In this document: one piece after another, positions 27,238-35,827 of the stretch | Layout: every line of letters begins with the position of its first letter | Position numbering within the stretch: the stretch's first letter is position 1 | Origin: an uncultured Lachnospiraceae bacterium | GTDB lineage: Bacteria > Bacillota > Clostridia > Lachnospirales > Lachnospiraceae | Direction: 5' to 3' | Assembly: GCA_902780405.1 (NCBI GenBank) | Contig: CACZFI010000003.1 | Coordinates: 124,001-188,000 of the forward strand | Length of the DNA stretch: 64,000 nt | Notes under the pieces: model-generated | Seen by the model: the letters and a program-made list of their open reading frames with translations, nothing else | Database searches by the model: none | What the model was told of the DNA's origin: nothing | Made by a program: the position numbers and the translations under genes

Positions 27238-28273
27238 TGCATACTCTCCTCTCAATCAGTTCTTTGATATCATATGTGTCCTTCTTTGTATTTTTTCTCT
27301 CTATCAGACGAGATACTCTTTCTTTTATCCCCATCCTTTTATTCTCATTCCCAAACAATCCTATGCTGTGCGAATAAAGCGGCACTACTTCGTATTCACT
27401 TTCTAATCTGGATTTCATCTTTTCCAACCGTAGCAGATATGGAATATACAATTCATCTATTAGTTTTTGATCAACATGCGTAAACTTATTCCGTATGTGT
27501 ACATTGACTTCATAACGGCTATTATATTCAAGCCCCTGAAAATGGAAAAAGATCAATTTAAATAATTTGCTATCTTTTTTTCTTTTGATCATTCTTTTTT
27601 CTTGCGGACACACTTTATAACTCTCAACATTCCAAGGAGCCAGCCCTGCCCCATCATTTTGTGAAACATTAACAAATGAATAACTACCCCAATCGCTAGT
27701 GTAAAGCTGATCTCCACCAGAGTCCTTGTCACACTTTTTCATGCATTGCCTTATCCAGGTGTCCAACAACTCTCTGCTGTTCTCTTGATTTGTAAAAGTG
27801 TTGAATTGAACACAGTTCTTTCCACTTTGTTTTTCAATTGCCCTCCACCGTCTTTTATTCGGAAACCGATGAGGGATGACTTGTACAACGCACCCATTAT
27901 TGATCATCTCTCCAACAAGGATATCCGGATTCGAGTAAAAAAACAAATCAGAATCGATATACGTACAACAGCTCGCCCCTGATTTTTTTAAAACGTATTT
28001 TATCAACTTTGCTGTACAACTCCAGCAAAATTCACCTTTGCTGCGTTTCCCTTTTACCACACGTAATTCTTCATCAATAAAGTCTCCCAAACGAATTGCG
28101 ATAACTTGTTCAATTTTTTCTCCCCTTACAATCGAATAACACTTGTCATCCATGCAAAGCACATAAATCTCTGAATCTTTATTATGCGTGCGAAGAGACT
28201 GAATCATAACTAGCCCTTTATCCGCATACATGCTATCAAACAATGTGCAATAAACGCTTGTCCAAATATTCAT
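27230..28273 (-). CDS. Putative GT-A-fold glycosyltransferase
   Basis: About 347 residues from the ATG at 28271-28273, which follows CAGAGGAGA; the frame upstream to 28297 overlaps the Wzy gene and lacks a ribosome site. The fold is GT8-like: an N-terminal SLRTHNKDSEIYVLCMDD strand-helix and a DxD motif in CTYIDSDLFFYSNPD, then GAGLAPWNVESYKV. No family beyond nucleotide-diphospho-sugar transferase can be given. It probably adds one sugar of the repeat unit at the cytoplasmic face. Confidence 0.72.
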   Translation of the reverse strand: MNIWTSVYCTLFDSMYADKGLVMIQSLRTHNKDSEIYVLCMDDKCYSIVRGEKIEQVIAIRLGDFIDEELRVVKGKRSKGEFCWSCTAKLIKYVLKKSGASCCTYIDSDLFFYSNPDILVGEMINNGCVVQVIPHRFPNKRRWRAIEKQSGKNCVQFNTFTNQENSRELLDTWIRQCMKKCDKDSGGDQLYTSDWGSYSFVNVSQNDGAGLAPWNVESYKVCPQEKRMIKRKKDSKLFKLIFFHFQGLEYNSRYEVNVHIRNKFTHVDQKLIDELYIPYLLRLEKMKSRLESEYEVVPLYSHSIGLFGNENKRMGIKERVSRLIERKNTKKDTYDIKELIERRVCNE

Positions 28274-29576
28274 AACTTGTCTCCTCTGTATCTCCACATT
28301 TCCTTTTTCCTATACCATTTCTCAATCCGTACCACAACCATACATTGAATAACGCGCTGAATAAAAAGTATTCTGTACTCAGTAGAACTAATACCATAAT
28401 AAGAGCAATCAGTCGCTCCTTTCTTCTATTTCCAATAATACAAGTCAAGCCAAAAACGCCTACAACTATAATCATCCCCACTAGACATCCAAACTGGGAA
28501 AATGTCGCCAATACTGTATTAGTATCGCTATCGACACTATTCCCGTACAGAGAATAAACCAGGTCATTGTATGCTTGTGATTTATTGGTTATTCCTACAC
28601 CAAATAAGGGATTCTTTAACCAAAGTCTAATATTGGCTCCTATAGAAGCCATTCTCGTGAATCCGGATGCGTAACTCTCGGACGAGCTATCAAATTTGTC
28701 TAAAAACACTCGCTTAACAATTGACGGTCCCGCCCCAAACGAATACATACACAAATAACAAATGAGCAGTGTGACAACAACCATTTCTGTGACAAGGATT
28801 ACTGTTTTCTCTTTTCCTTTAGCATGTCTATTTCCTTTGATAGAAAAGAACAGCCAAACAAGAATCAACTCTATATACGCCGTAGTTGACTTTGTCATCA
28901 TCGTCGCCAACACAAGAACTGCTATTCCTATAATCTCCTTCTTGTAATTTCTTTTGTCAAACAATATGATGCAAATTATTATAGCTATAATTAGATACGC
29001 TTGAAAAACACCCGGTTCCCTAAAAATCCCATAGTTTCTATTCCCGCCAATTTGCTCTATGCTTCTTGCATACAATATGTAATGATAAAAAACCTGGCCG
29101 GTTGATCTTTGCACATGCAATCCAACATACCGTAAAGATGGCACAACATCAGTTATCACCCTTCCAAGGATAGAACAGATTGCAAAGAATTTAAAAACAT
29201 TTACATACGCTCTAGAAAAAGCAATCAACGAAATGCATTTTGTCGTAAATGCACCTACCGCTGCCATTAGTATGAGTGTAACGTACCCCCCACGAAAATC
29301 CTGGTTAATACACGATGTCGCAAGTACTCCTAATACAAATATAGACCATATTACTGCCATTCTCTTGTTTAGACTGATCAAATACCCATGATTAACAGTA
29401 TACACGGCAACAATTCCAAGCATAATGATCGCTTCCAGTTTAAATCCCAGCGCGACAAATGCCTGATTCATATTTGTACCAAATAAAGTGGTATCATTGG
29501 AAAAAAACACAATTAAAAAAACGGACAATTGTGCAGTCCTAATATTCTTATTCGTCGGTTTCACGCTTTCTTCCAC
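28236..29576 (-). CDS. wzy: O-antigen polymerase-like protein (Wzy)
   Basis: 446 residues with about 11 membrane segments and a large external loop between them (RSIEQIGGNRNYGIFREPGV), then LKNPLFGVGITNKSQAYND. This arginine-bearing loop and the NPLFGVG motif are typical of Wzy/WaaL polymerases. It would join repeat units flipped by the Wzx-like protein at 23855. The start is GTG at 29574-29576 with GAGGGATAATA before it. Like other Wzy proteins it has low sequence conservation, so the call relies on topology, motifs and context. Confidence 0.82.
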   Translation of the reverse strand: MEESVKPTNKNIRTAQLSVFLIVFFSNDTTLFGTNMNQAFVALGFKLEAIIMLGIVAVYTVNHGYLISLNKRMAVIWSIFVLGVLATSCINQDFRGGYVTLILMAAVGAFTTKCISLIAFSRAYVNVFKFFAICSILGRVITDVVPSLRYVGLHVQRSTGQVFYHYILYARSIEQIGGNRNYGIFREPGVFQAYLIIAIIICIILFDKRNYKKEIIGIAVLVLATMMTKSTTAYIELILVWLFFSIKGNRHAKGKEKTVILVTEMVVVTLLICYLCMYSFGAGPSIVKRVFLDKFDSSSESYASGFTRMASIGANIRLWLKNPLFGVGITNKSQAYNDLVYSLYGNSVDSDTNTVLATFSQFGCLVGMIIVVGVFGLTCIIGNRRKERLIALIMVLVLLSTEYFLFSALFNVWLWYGLRNGIGKRKCGDTEETSYEYLDKRLLHIV

Positions 29577-29578
29577 TA

Positions 29579-30844
29579 TTATCCCTCAAATAACACACGT
29601 ACTACACTCTCAGCCGTATAATAAAAAAACGTCCGTATTACGTCATCAAACGACAGCGGAGTAATAGCCGATGCTTCTATATATTCTTCTATTTCGCGTG
29701 AGCTACTTTGGACATCTTTTCCAATCTGAATGCATAACGCACGCTTATACTGTTTGAGCAGTTTTGCATTTCTATCATTTTCATTGTAGTAAAAATGGAT
29801 TAACGGCTTACCTGTAGAAATATAATCAAATGTCTTACCTGAAATCTGATCTCCTGCCACATTACTAATTGATATCAATACGTCAGCTTCATTCATTGCT
29901 TTATATGCATCTTCTGCGCATACCGTCCCCTTGTTCTGTATTACTCCTGTTGTTTTTTTTTCATATAAGTCCAGTATATCATTACAGTCTCCACGATGAT
30001 AAAAATAAACAGATATCCTTTTTCGCATGGCAACTTCCGCCATCACTTTCAAACAATCATCCGGCGGGCGAAATGATTTAACTAATGATCCCGTGTATAC
30101 AAACTTAATCAATCCTTCCGAAGATGGTTTTGTATTCTGGCATCTCCTGTCGTATAAGAGGGGGATTCCCATCTTTTTTACCTTTCCAGCATTTATAATG
30201 CTTCCAATTTCCTTTTCATACACTGATTCTAACATACCATATGTATCAAAGGCAGAAACATATTCATTGATTCTTTTCGTTCTCTTTTTTAATTTTTTTT
30301 TAACAAAGAATGTCGGGATATAACGTTCATCTCCTGCCGAAACAAAATCATCTGTTTGGTAAGCTATGAACTTCGTCTTAGAGTTCTTCGGAATCAACGT
30401 GATTATCGCTTCAAAACTCTCAAACGGTTTTGCGTTACACACGACATAATCATACTCTTTTTTCGCAAGTTTCTTCTTTGTTTGTTTTCTTATTCCTTTT
30501 ACAATCTGACCATTTATTCCTATTGGTGACATAAATCGCGATAAAATGGAGAACAATCTATAAACCCCAACAACAAGTGCAAACCATATTCTCACAGCGG
30601 TATTTCTAGCTTCTTTTTTTTTCTTGCTGTTATTCAAAATGTAATAGGGAAACGACTTCACATAATCAATTGGTATACCCTCGTAAGAAGCCACATCCTC
30701 ATCGCCCTGCCGCAAAGCAATAATATCAATGGAGTTATCTGTAATCAAATAATCAACTATATTCTTAACCACTATTCCACTCATAGTTAAATCAGGTGGG
30801 CAGGAATCACTGATAAATAAAATACTCTTATTCTTAATCATCAT
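29579..30844 (-). CDS. GT-B glycosyltransferase (GT4-like)
   Basis: 421 residues. The N-terminal half starts KSILFISDSCPPDLTMSGIV and contains a polybasic stretch near residues 75-80 that could bind membranes. The C-terminal half has VYTGSLVKSFRPPDDCLKV, then NEADVLISISNVAGDQISGK and STGKPLIHFYY, matching the donor-binding half of GT4-like enzymes. It likely transfers one sugar in the repeat unit. The ribosome site is weak, so the choice between two adjacent ATG codons is uncertain. Confidence 0.75.
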   Translation of the reverse strand: MMIKNKSILFISDSCPPDLTMSGIVVKNIVDYLITDNSIDIIALRQGDEDVASYEGIPIDYVKSFPYYILNNSKKKKEARNTAVRIWFALVVGVYRLFSILSRFMSPIGINGQIVKGIRKQTKKKLAKKEYDYVVCNAKPFESFEAIITLIPKNSKTKFIAYQTDDFVSAGDERYIPTFFVKKKLKKRTKRINEYVSAFDTYGMLESVYEKEIGSIINAGKVKKMGIPLLYDRRCQNTKPSSEGLIKFVYTGSLVKSFRPPDDCLKVMAEVAMRKRISVYFYHRGDCNDILDLYEKKTTGVIQNKGTVCAEDAYKAMNEADVLISISNVAGDQISGKTFDYISTGKPLIHFYYNENDRNAKLLKQYKRALCIQIGKDVQSSSREIEEYIEASAITPLSFDDVIRTFFYYTAESVVRVLFEG

Positions 30845-30855
30845 TTACGCTTTTT

Positions 30856-31698
30856 TCAAATTGTGTCATTATTACTATTACTTAGAATCTCTTGAATTTT
30901 TTTTCCGTCTCCCCATACAGCTTTTGAATCATACGGACGATCTGGAAATGCCCCATACCTTAGTTGTATTTTATACTTGTTCTCTTTGATAAACTTTTCG
31001 ACCCTATCCGCTAGTTTTTCCGGGTGCCCAGAGCATATGTTAATCACTCCAAGTACGCTTTCTTGACTCACCGATTGGGTTACCTGCTCGCAAAACGCTT
31101 CATAATCGATAAAATCAAATTGATTCTGTCCCATCGTAAACGGGAATTCTTTTTTCCCTTCCTTTTCTGCAGCTGTAATCTTTGAAAAAACAGATGACCC
31201 ATACTGACTGTTGCCTACAATATAATATCCTCGTAACCACATAAACTCTTTATTATTCTGTTTGCACAACATTGACGTTAGTTCTCGCAAAGCATTTTTC
31301 CCAATTCCGTATGGAGTCGTAGGTTCACACGGAGTATCCTCTTTGATTGCTCCTTCATAAAACCCGATTTCATGCATCGAACCCATGACTGCTATCATTC
31401 TTGCGTTCGACTCTGCAAATGCTTTGATAAAGGCATAATGCTTTGGAAGATCTTCTATATGCTTGTCAGAGTAGTGTACAAATCCGTCACGCCATGCAAG
31501 ATGAAGCAGAACATCAGGTTCTCCAAAAAAAGCATAAGGATCTTCTACCTGAAACAGGTCTCCCACCAGTATGTCCGCCCTTTGATCAATACTGTTGTCC
31601 TGAATATCCGTCGCTACAACTTGATGCCCATAATCCAACAGATGTTTTACGACTCCTTGCCCCAAATATCCATTTGCACCAGTTACCAATACTTTCAC
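30856..31698 (-). CDS. NAD-dependent epimerase/dehydratase (extended SDR)
   Basis: 280 residues. GANGYLGQGVVKHLLDYG is the nucleotide-binding glycine motif. VMGSMHEIG carries the catalytic serine region and TPYGIGKNALREL the YxxxK pair. Such SDRs epimerise, dehydrate or reduce nucleotide-linked sugars. The substrate is not clear from sequence. The start is a GTG at 31696-31698 with AAGGA upstream. Confidence 0.78.
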   Translation of the reverse strand: MKVLVTGANGYLGQGVVKHLLDYGHQVVATDIQDNSIDQRADILVGDLFQVEDPYAFFGEPDVLLHLAWRDGFVHYSDKHIEDLPKHYAFIKAFAESNARMIAVMGSMHEIGFYEGAIKEDTPCEPTTPYGIGKNALRELTSMLCKQNNKEFMWLRGYYIVGNSQYGSSVFSKITAAEKEGKKEFPFTMGQNQFDFIDYEAFCEQVTQSVSQESVLGVINICSGHPEKLADRVEKFIKENKYKIQLRYGAFPDRPYDSKAVWGDGKKIQEILSNSNNDTI

Positions 31699-31717
31699 GT
31701 CTCGTTCCTTTCTCCCT

Positions 31718-32518
31718 TTACCTATCCGGGCTACTTCTGCTCACTATTCTTGTTACTGTTTTCCTTTTTATATGCTTGATCCAAAACCATAATCGCCAAA
31801 TCTCATACTCCACAAGCCCAATATTTGCTGATTCTTTTAATTCTCTTAAATTCTTTATATTTCCATCATACATACCCTTTAAATTTGATGACAAACCCGA
31901 TTCGCCATATTGACGCTTCCCGCCACCTGCAGTTTCCAAACTCTCAGCTATATAATAAAGCGGATACTCTATCGCTATTCTATTCCACAGATTTCCATCC
32001 TCCGCATATTTCATAGTCTCATCAAACAATCCCACTTTTTTAAATACTGATTTATGTATCATCACTGTTGAAGTATGCGGCCAATTCTTAAACAAGATGT
32101 TACGCAAGCTCAGTTTCCTTATGCTACCAGAAACTCTTTTCCCCATTTTAACGTTCTCACTGTTGCGATTTGCACCTATAAATCTAATCTCAGGAAAAGC
32201 ATCTATCGCTCCCACTTGTTTTTCCGTTTTATCTGGCTTCCATATATCGTCTGAGTCAAGTAGCGCAATCCATTCCGCTTTTGCCTTCAATATCCCCAGA
32301 TTTCTAGCAGTAGAAACTCCTCCATTTGGTTTTGATATCACTTGCAAAAAACCACAATTAATATTCTCTTTAATCTTGCTAACCGTTTCATCTTTTGATC
32401 CATCATCAATAACCAATATTTCTTCAATCAGATCTACTCTTGTCTGATTAAGCACTCCGTTAATGCACTCTATAATCGTTTTCTCTGAATTATAGGCTGG
32501 TATCACCACACTTATCAT
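31718..32518 (-). CDS. Family 2 glycosyltransferase
   Basis: 266 residues with SVVIPAYNSEKTIIECINGV, the LVIDDGSKDETV-type motif, WIALLDSDDIWKPDKTEKQV (DxD) and a C-terminal DETMKYAEDGNLWNRIAIEY catalytic region. This is a standard GT2 of WcaA/EpsE type and probably adds one sugar of the repeat unit. It sits 31 bases after the acyltransferase gene in the same transcript. Confidence 0.87.
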   Translation of the reverse strand: MISVVIPAYNSEKTIIECINGVLNQTRVDLIEEILVIDDGSKDETVSKIKENINCGFLQVISKPNGGVSTARNLGILKAKAEWIALLDSDDIWKPDKTEKQVGAIDAFPEIRFIGANRNSENVKMGKRVSGSIRKLSLRNILFKNWPHTSTVMIHKSVFKKVGLFDETMKYAEDGNLWNRIAIEYPLYYIAESLETAGGGKRQYGESGLSSNLKGMYDGNIKNLRELKESANIGLVEYEIWRLWFWIKHIKRKTVTRIVSRSSPDR

Positions 32519-32549
32519 CTATCCACACCGCCTCCCTTTGTCTCTCGGC

Positions 32550-33095
32550 TTAGTATTGTCGAACCACTTCATTGCAACCGACGACAATTGAATGCGGCGG
32601 TATCTCTTTAGATATAACCGAATTGGCTCCTATTACGCATCCATCTCCAATTTTGCTCCCAGCCAAGATTACTGAATTCTCTCCTATCCATACATTATGT
32701 CCAATATACGTCTCACCCTTTACCAGGTCTCTTGAGTTCGGCGGAGAGTCATGGTCGCTTATATTTACTCCTTTGTAGTTCCCATGACTAGTGTCACTAA
32801 TAAACACCTTGCTTGCAGCAAGAAGATTATCACCTATCTGGACCCTGTTTAACGCAACAATATGCACATAATCACCAATTTCACAGTTGTCACCTATATA
32901 AAGAGTCTTTTTATGCCCATCCAGGTCAAATCTGCACAGTCGCCCTGTCGTGAGCCCATTGGCCCCTACAATGGAGGAGCGGCCACGAATATAAATCGGT
33001 CTTCTAATCAATCGAGCATTTGAAAATAGAATCTTTGTAAGTGCAAGTGAGTAAGTAGTTTTAACAAGCTCAGACAACGAATATCTGTTTCGCAT
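32550..33095 (-). CDS. Left-handed beta-helix (hexapeptide) acyltransferase
   Basis: 181 residues with repeated [LIV]Gxxxx turns, DNCEIGDYVHIVALNRVQIG and GETYIGHNVWIGENSVILAG, and a C-terminal GDGCVIGANSVISKEIPPHS. This places it with WcaF/NodL-type O- or N-acetyltransferases. It could acetylate the predicted 3-amino-3,6-dideoxyhexose or another residue of the repeat unit; the acceptor is unknown. The ribosome site GAGAGGAGA lies before the ATG. Confidence 0.82.
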   Translation of the reverse strand: MRNRYSLSELVKTTYSLALTKILFSNARLIRRPIYIRGRSSIVGANGLTTGRLCRFDLDGHKKTLYIGDNCEIGDYVHIVALNRVQIGDNLLAASKVFISDTSHGNYKGVNISDHDSPPNSRDLVKGETYIGHNVWIGENSVILAGSKIGDGCVIGANSVISKEIPPHSIVVGCNEVVRQY

Positions 33096-33109
33096 TTAGT
33101 ATTCTCCTC

Positions 33110-34132
33110 TCAATTCAAAACCTGCAGAACCCAGTTTTTCAAGGAATACTTTTCATATATATCACACGGTAATTCCTCGTATGGTTTTTCAAAAAAACTC
33201 ACATCAACAACAGGTTTGATTCTATCTATCACCATGATATTATTGGGGTTATAAAAATCATAATTAACAATATCTTTGTTTGTAGTAATAAACTTTCTCT
33301 TTAAACCAATGGTTTCGATACTTCGCATAGTTAATCCATGTTGTCCAGGATTCTCTACATCCACTATACATCTCGAATCTGAGTATACTTTATACAATTG
33401 CTCAAATGACAGCATCTGAAAGTGGACCTCACTTTTCTTTACTCCTCTGAAATCTCTGTTCAAAAGCTTATTCTTCAAATAAACTAAAAAATGCGGCATA
33501 AAAGTATACTGAAAAGTCTTCTTTCCGTTTTTTTTACACTGCTTCATCACTTCCTTCACAACCTTTACGCGATCTGCATGTCCGGTTCCAATAAAGCTAA
33601 CATCGTATTTAAAATCTGCCGCATTAGATTCCTTGGTGTCTTTTGGCAAGTATTCTCCATAATAGTACAGTGGCAAAAAACTCAATTTGCTCTTGTTTTC
33701 CTCATAATCAATTCTATCAAAGGTATAAACCTTGTCATAGTAATCCCATTTCTTTTCCATACCCTTCGTGTTTTGCTTATGAAGTCCATCCCACATATAT
33801 AATACTCTTTTTGCTTCTGGAAACACGTCTTTCATTCTGATAAGCGCATTAATGGTTGTATATTCTCCGCGTATTACAAGTATATAATCATAGTGATTGC
33901 ATTTTAACTCATCTATTCTCTTAAAATAGTACTTGTCAATTACCTTTTGATAGATCGCAATCTGAAGTCTACCAAGTGTTTTGCATATGAATCCGTCATT
34001 TGGCTTATCGTTTATATAGTCGACGCATGCCCCCAGTGCTTCCATTTGCCTGATAATCCCTGTAGGATATCCGGGTAATGCCACGAGTAGGACCCTTTTC
34101 CCCCCAAGCGTTTTCTCATCTGTTATTCCCAT
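33110..34132 (-). CDS. Putative glycosyltransferase (CgeB/RfaS-like)
   Basis: 340 residues. It starts with a GT-B-like RVLLVALPGYPTGIIRQMEA and has KRVLYMWDGLHKQN and DVSFIGTGHADRVKVV in the middle. The C-terminal GQHGLTMRSIETIGLKRKFI resembles the donor-site region of CgeB- and RfaS-like transferases. Linked to the upstream SDR by a TAATG overlap. Sugar specificity cannot be read from sequence. Confidence 0.62.
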   Translation of the reverse strand: MGITDEKTLGGKRVLLVALPGYPTGIIRQMEALGACVDYINDKPNDGFICKTLGRLQIAIYQKVIDKYYFKRIDELKCNHYDYILVIRGEYTTINALIRMKDVFPEAKRVLYMWDGLHKQNTKGMEKKWDYYDKVYTFDRIDYEENKSKLSFLPLYYYGEYLPKDTKESNAADFKYDVSFIGTGHADRVKVVKEVMKQCKKNGKKTFQYTFMPHFLVYLKNKLLNRDFRGVKKSEVHFQMLSFEQLYKVYSDSRCIVDVENPGQHGLTMRSIETIGLKRKFITTNKDIVNYDFYNPNNIMVIDRIKPVVDVSFFEKPYEELPCDIYEKYSLKNWVLQVLN

Positions 34133-35043
34133 TAGTTCTCTCTTTCTGTCATCTCAATAGACGCTTGCAAATCAAATTTACAATAGTCAAATTCATATTT
34201 TGACATGTCATGATCATATGCCATGTTCCCAAACGCTTTATTGGCTAAGCCTCTTGTCTTTCCTGGAAATATAAGCGCTAGCTTAACCATCCAATTCCAC
34301 ATACTTGAAACACTGATCCTATGCATGTGACAATCAGCAATTAACTTCACCATTTCAGAGGTTCTTGTATATTGAGCGTTTTGTGGCCAAAAAACGCCCC
34401 CCGCTCCTCGTATCATGACTTGTGCCAAAAACTCGCACAAGTTATCAATATAAAGCATAGATCTTTCGTTTTTAACATCTGGAAATACTGGGAGTTTCTT
34501 TGCCATCCTCTGCAACAACGGATAGTTTCCTTTGCAACCCCTTCCATATACCATTGGCGGTCTTAAGACGGTAACACAGTATTCTTTTTCTCCATCTGTC
34601 CCTTCTGAAGCCAGTTCTCGCACTCCTTTGTCTGCCCGCCACTTCGAATCTCCATAAAAATTAGACGGGTGGGGTTCTGTTTCTTTTGTAATTCTCTTCA
34701 TTTTTCCATACGGGGCAGAGTCGCCATATACGATTGCTGATGACATAAAGACAAACTGTTTTACACCGTGTTGCTTCGCTTTTCTAGCATTTTCTATCGC
34801 CAAGTCTGTATTAATTGCATAATAATCTGCTTTTGTTTCCTTTCTTACCTTTCCAACATCAGCATGTGCTATTCCTGCAACATGAAAAACAATATCATAG
34901 GACGAAAAGTCCTTTTCTCTCCAACTGCCATCAATCATATCTATTGTGTCTATCGACAATTCGCTCGCATAATAGCATTTCACATAGTTTTCAAAAGATA
35001 CTCCTATATAGCTATTGGCCCCGGTAATCAAAACTCTTTTCAA
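34132..35043 (-). CDS. NAD-dependent epimerase/dehydratase (extended SDR)
   Basis: 303 residues with GANSYIGVSFENYV, FHVAGIAHAD, FMSSAIVYGD and a YGDSKWRAD active site (YxxxK). The RPPMVYGRGCKGNYPLLQRM region is typical of UDP-hexose 4-epimerase/reductase SDRs found next to initiating sugar transferases. It may make the donor for that transferase. The start is a TTG at 35041-35043, coupled as TTGA to the upstream stop with AAGGAG before it. Confidence 0.8.
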   Translation of the reverse strand: MKRVLITGANSYIGVSFENYVKCYYASELSIDTIDMIDGSWREKDFSSYDIVFHVAGIAHADVGKVRKETKADYYAINTDLAIENARKAKQHGVKQFVFMSSAIVYGDSAPYGKMKRITKETEPHPSNFYGDSKWRADKGVRELASEGTDGEKEYCVTVLRPPMVYGRGCKGNYPLLQRMAKKLPVFPDVKNERSMLYIDNLCEFLAQVMIRGAGGVFWPQNAQYTRTSEMVKLIADCHMHRISVSSMWNWMVKLALIFPGKTRGLANKAFGNMAYDHDMSKYEFDYCKFDLQASIEMTEREN

Positions 35044-35819
35044 CGGTTACGCTCCTTCTTGTGCAATTCTCCGGTTCCCCCTTCTACAACCCCCTCATGT
35101 CTTATTACTGAAAAGAATGTGCCAAAAAAACACTTTACATCAAAAAGGAATCCTATTCTGTCAACATATTCTCCATCTAATCGAGCTTTGTCCGAAATTT
35201 CCAACTCGTCTCTTCCGTTAATCTGCGCCCATCCTGTTAGTCCGGGTTTTACGTCATTAGCGTTGTACTTATCTCGCTCAGCAACCAATATGTCTTGGTT
35301 CCAGAGTGCAGGTCTAGGCCCGATAACTGACATTTTCCCGATGAATATATCCCAAATCTGGGGCAATTCATCCAAACTGGTGCGACGCATGAAGCGACCC
35401 ACTCTTGTAATATACTGATCTGGATTATCCAACATATGAGTTGGAACATCATGGGGTGTTGACATCTTCATTGATCTAAACTTGTGCAGCTTAAAATACT
35501 CCTTACTTTTGCCAATCCTCCTTTGAGAAAAGAAAATTGGCCCAGGATCATCAATCACTATCGCAAGCGCAAAAAGCAAAAAAAGCGGAGACAATACTAC
35601 CAAACCTAATCCCGACAAGAGCAAGTCTATAACTCTTTTGACGTACTTCTCATACAGTCCTGGTTTATACGAGCTTTCTCCAATTGCCACTAAGCGTCCA
35701 CGTTTTCCGTCCGCATTTTGCTCGTCTCCATTATTCTCTACAAAAACTACTTTCATCCCTTTCATCTGATTATGAAAAGGCTCTGTTCGCTTGCAAGAAT
35801 CATTCAGTTTGCTGTTCAC
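35040..35819 (-). CDS. Initiating undecaprenyl-phosphate sugar phosphotransferase
   Basis: About 259 residues of the bacterial sugar transferase (PF02397) family. It has one re-entrant hydrophobic segment (VIDLLLSGLGLVVLSPLFLL), then FFSQRRIGKSKEYFKLHKFR (substrate motif), DELPQIWDIFIGKMSVIGPR and DVKPGLTGWAQINGRDE. These enzymes start repeat-unit synthesis by moving a phospho-sugar to undecaprenyl phosphate. A GTG at 35817-35819 behind AGGTG is taken as the start; another GTG at 35838-35840 and an ATG near 35763-35765 are possible. Confidence 0.9.
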   Translation of the reverse strand: MNSKLNDSCKRTEPFHNQMKGMKVVFVENNGDEQNADGKRGRLVAIGESSYKPGLYEKYVKRVIDLLLSGLGLVVLSPLFLLFALAIVIDDPGPIFFSQRRIGKSKEYFKLHKFRSMKMSTPHDVPTHMLDNPDQYITRVGRFMRRTSLDELPQIWDIFIGKMSVIGPRPALWNQDILVAERDKYNANDVKPGLTGWAQINGRDELEISDKARLDGEYVDRIGFLFDVKCFFGTFFSVIRHEGVVEGGTGELHKKERNR

Positions 35820-35827
35820 TTTTGCAC

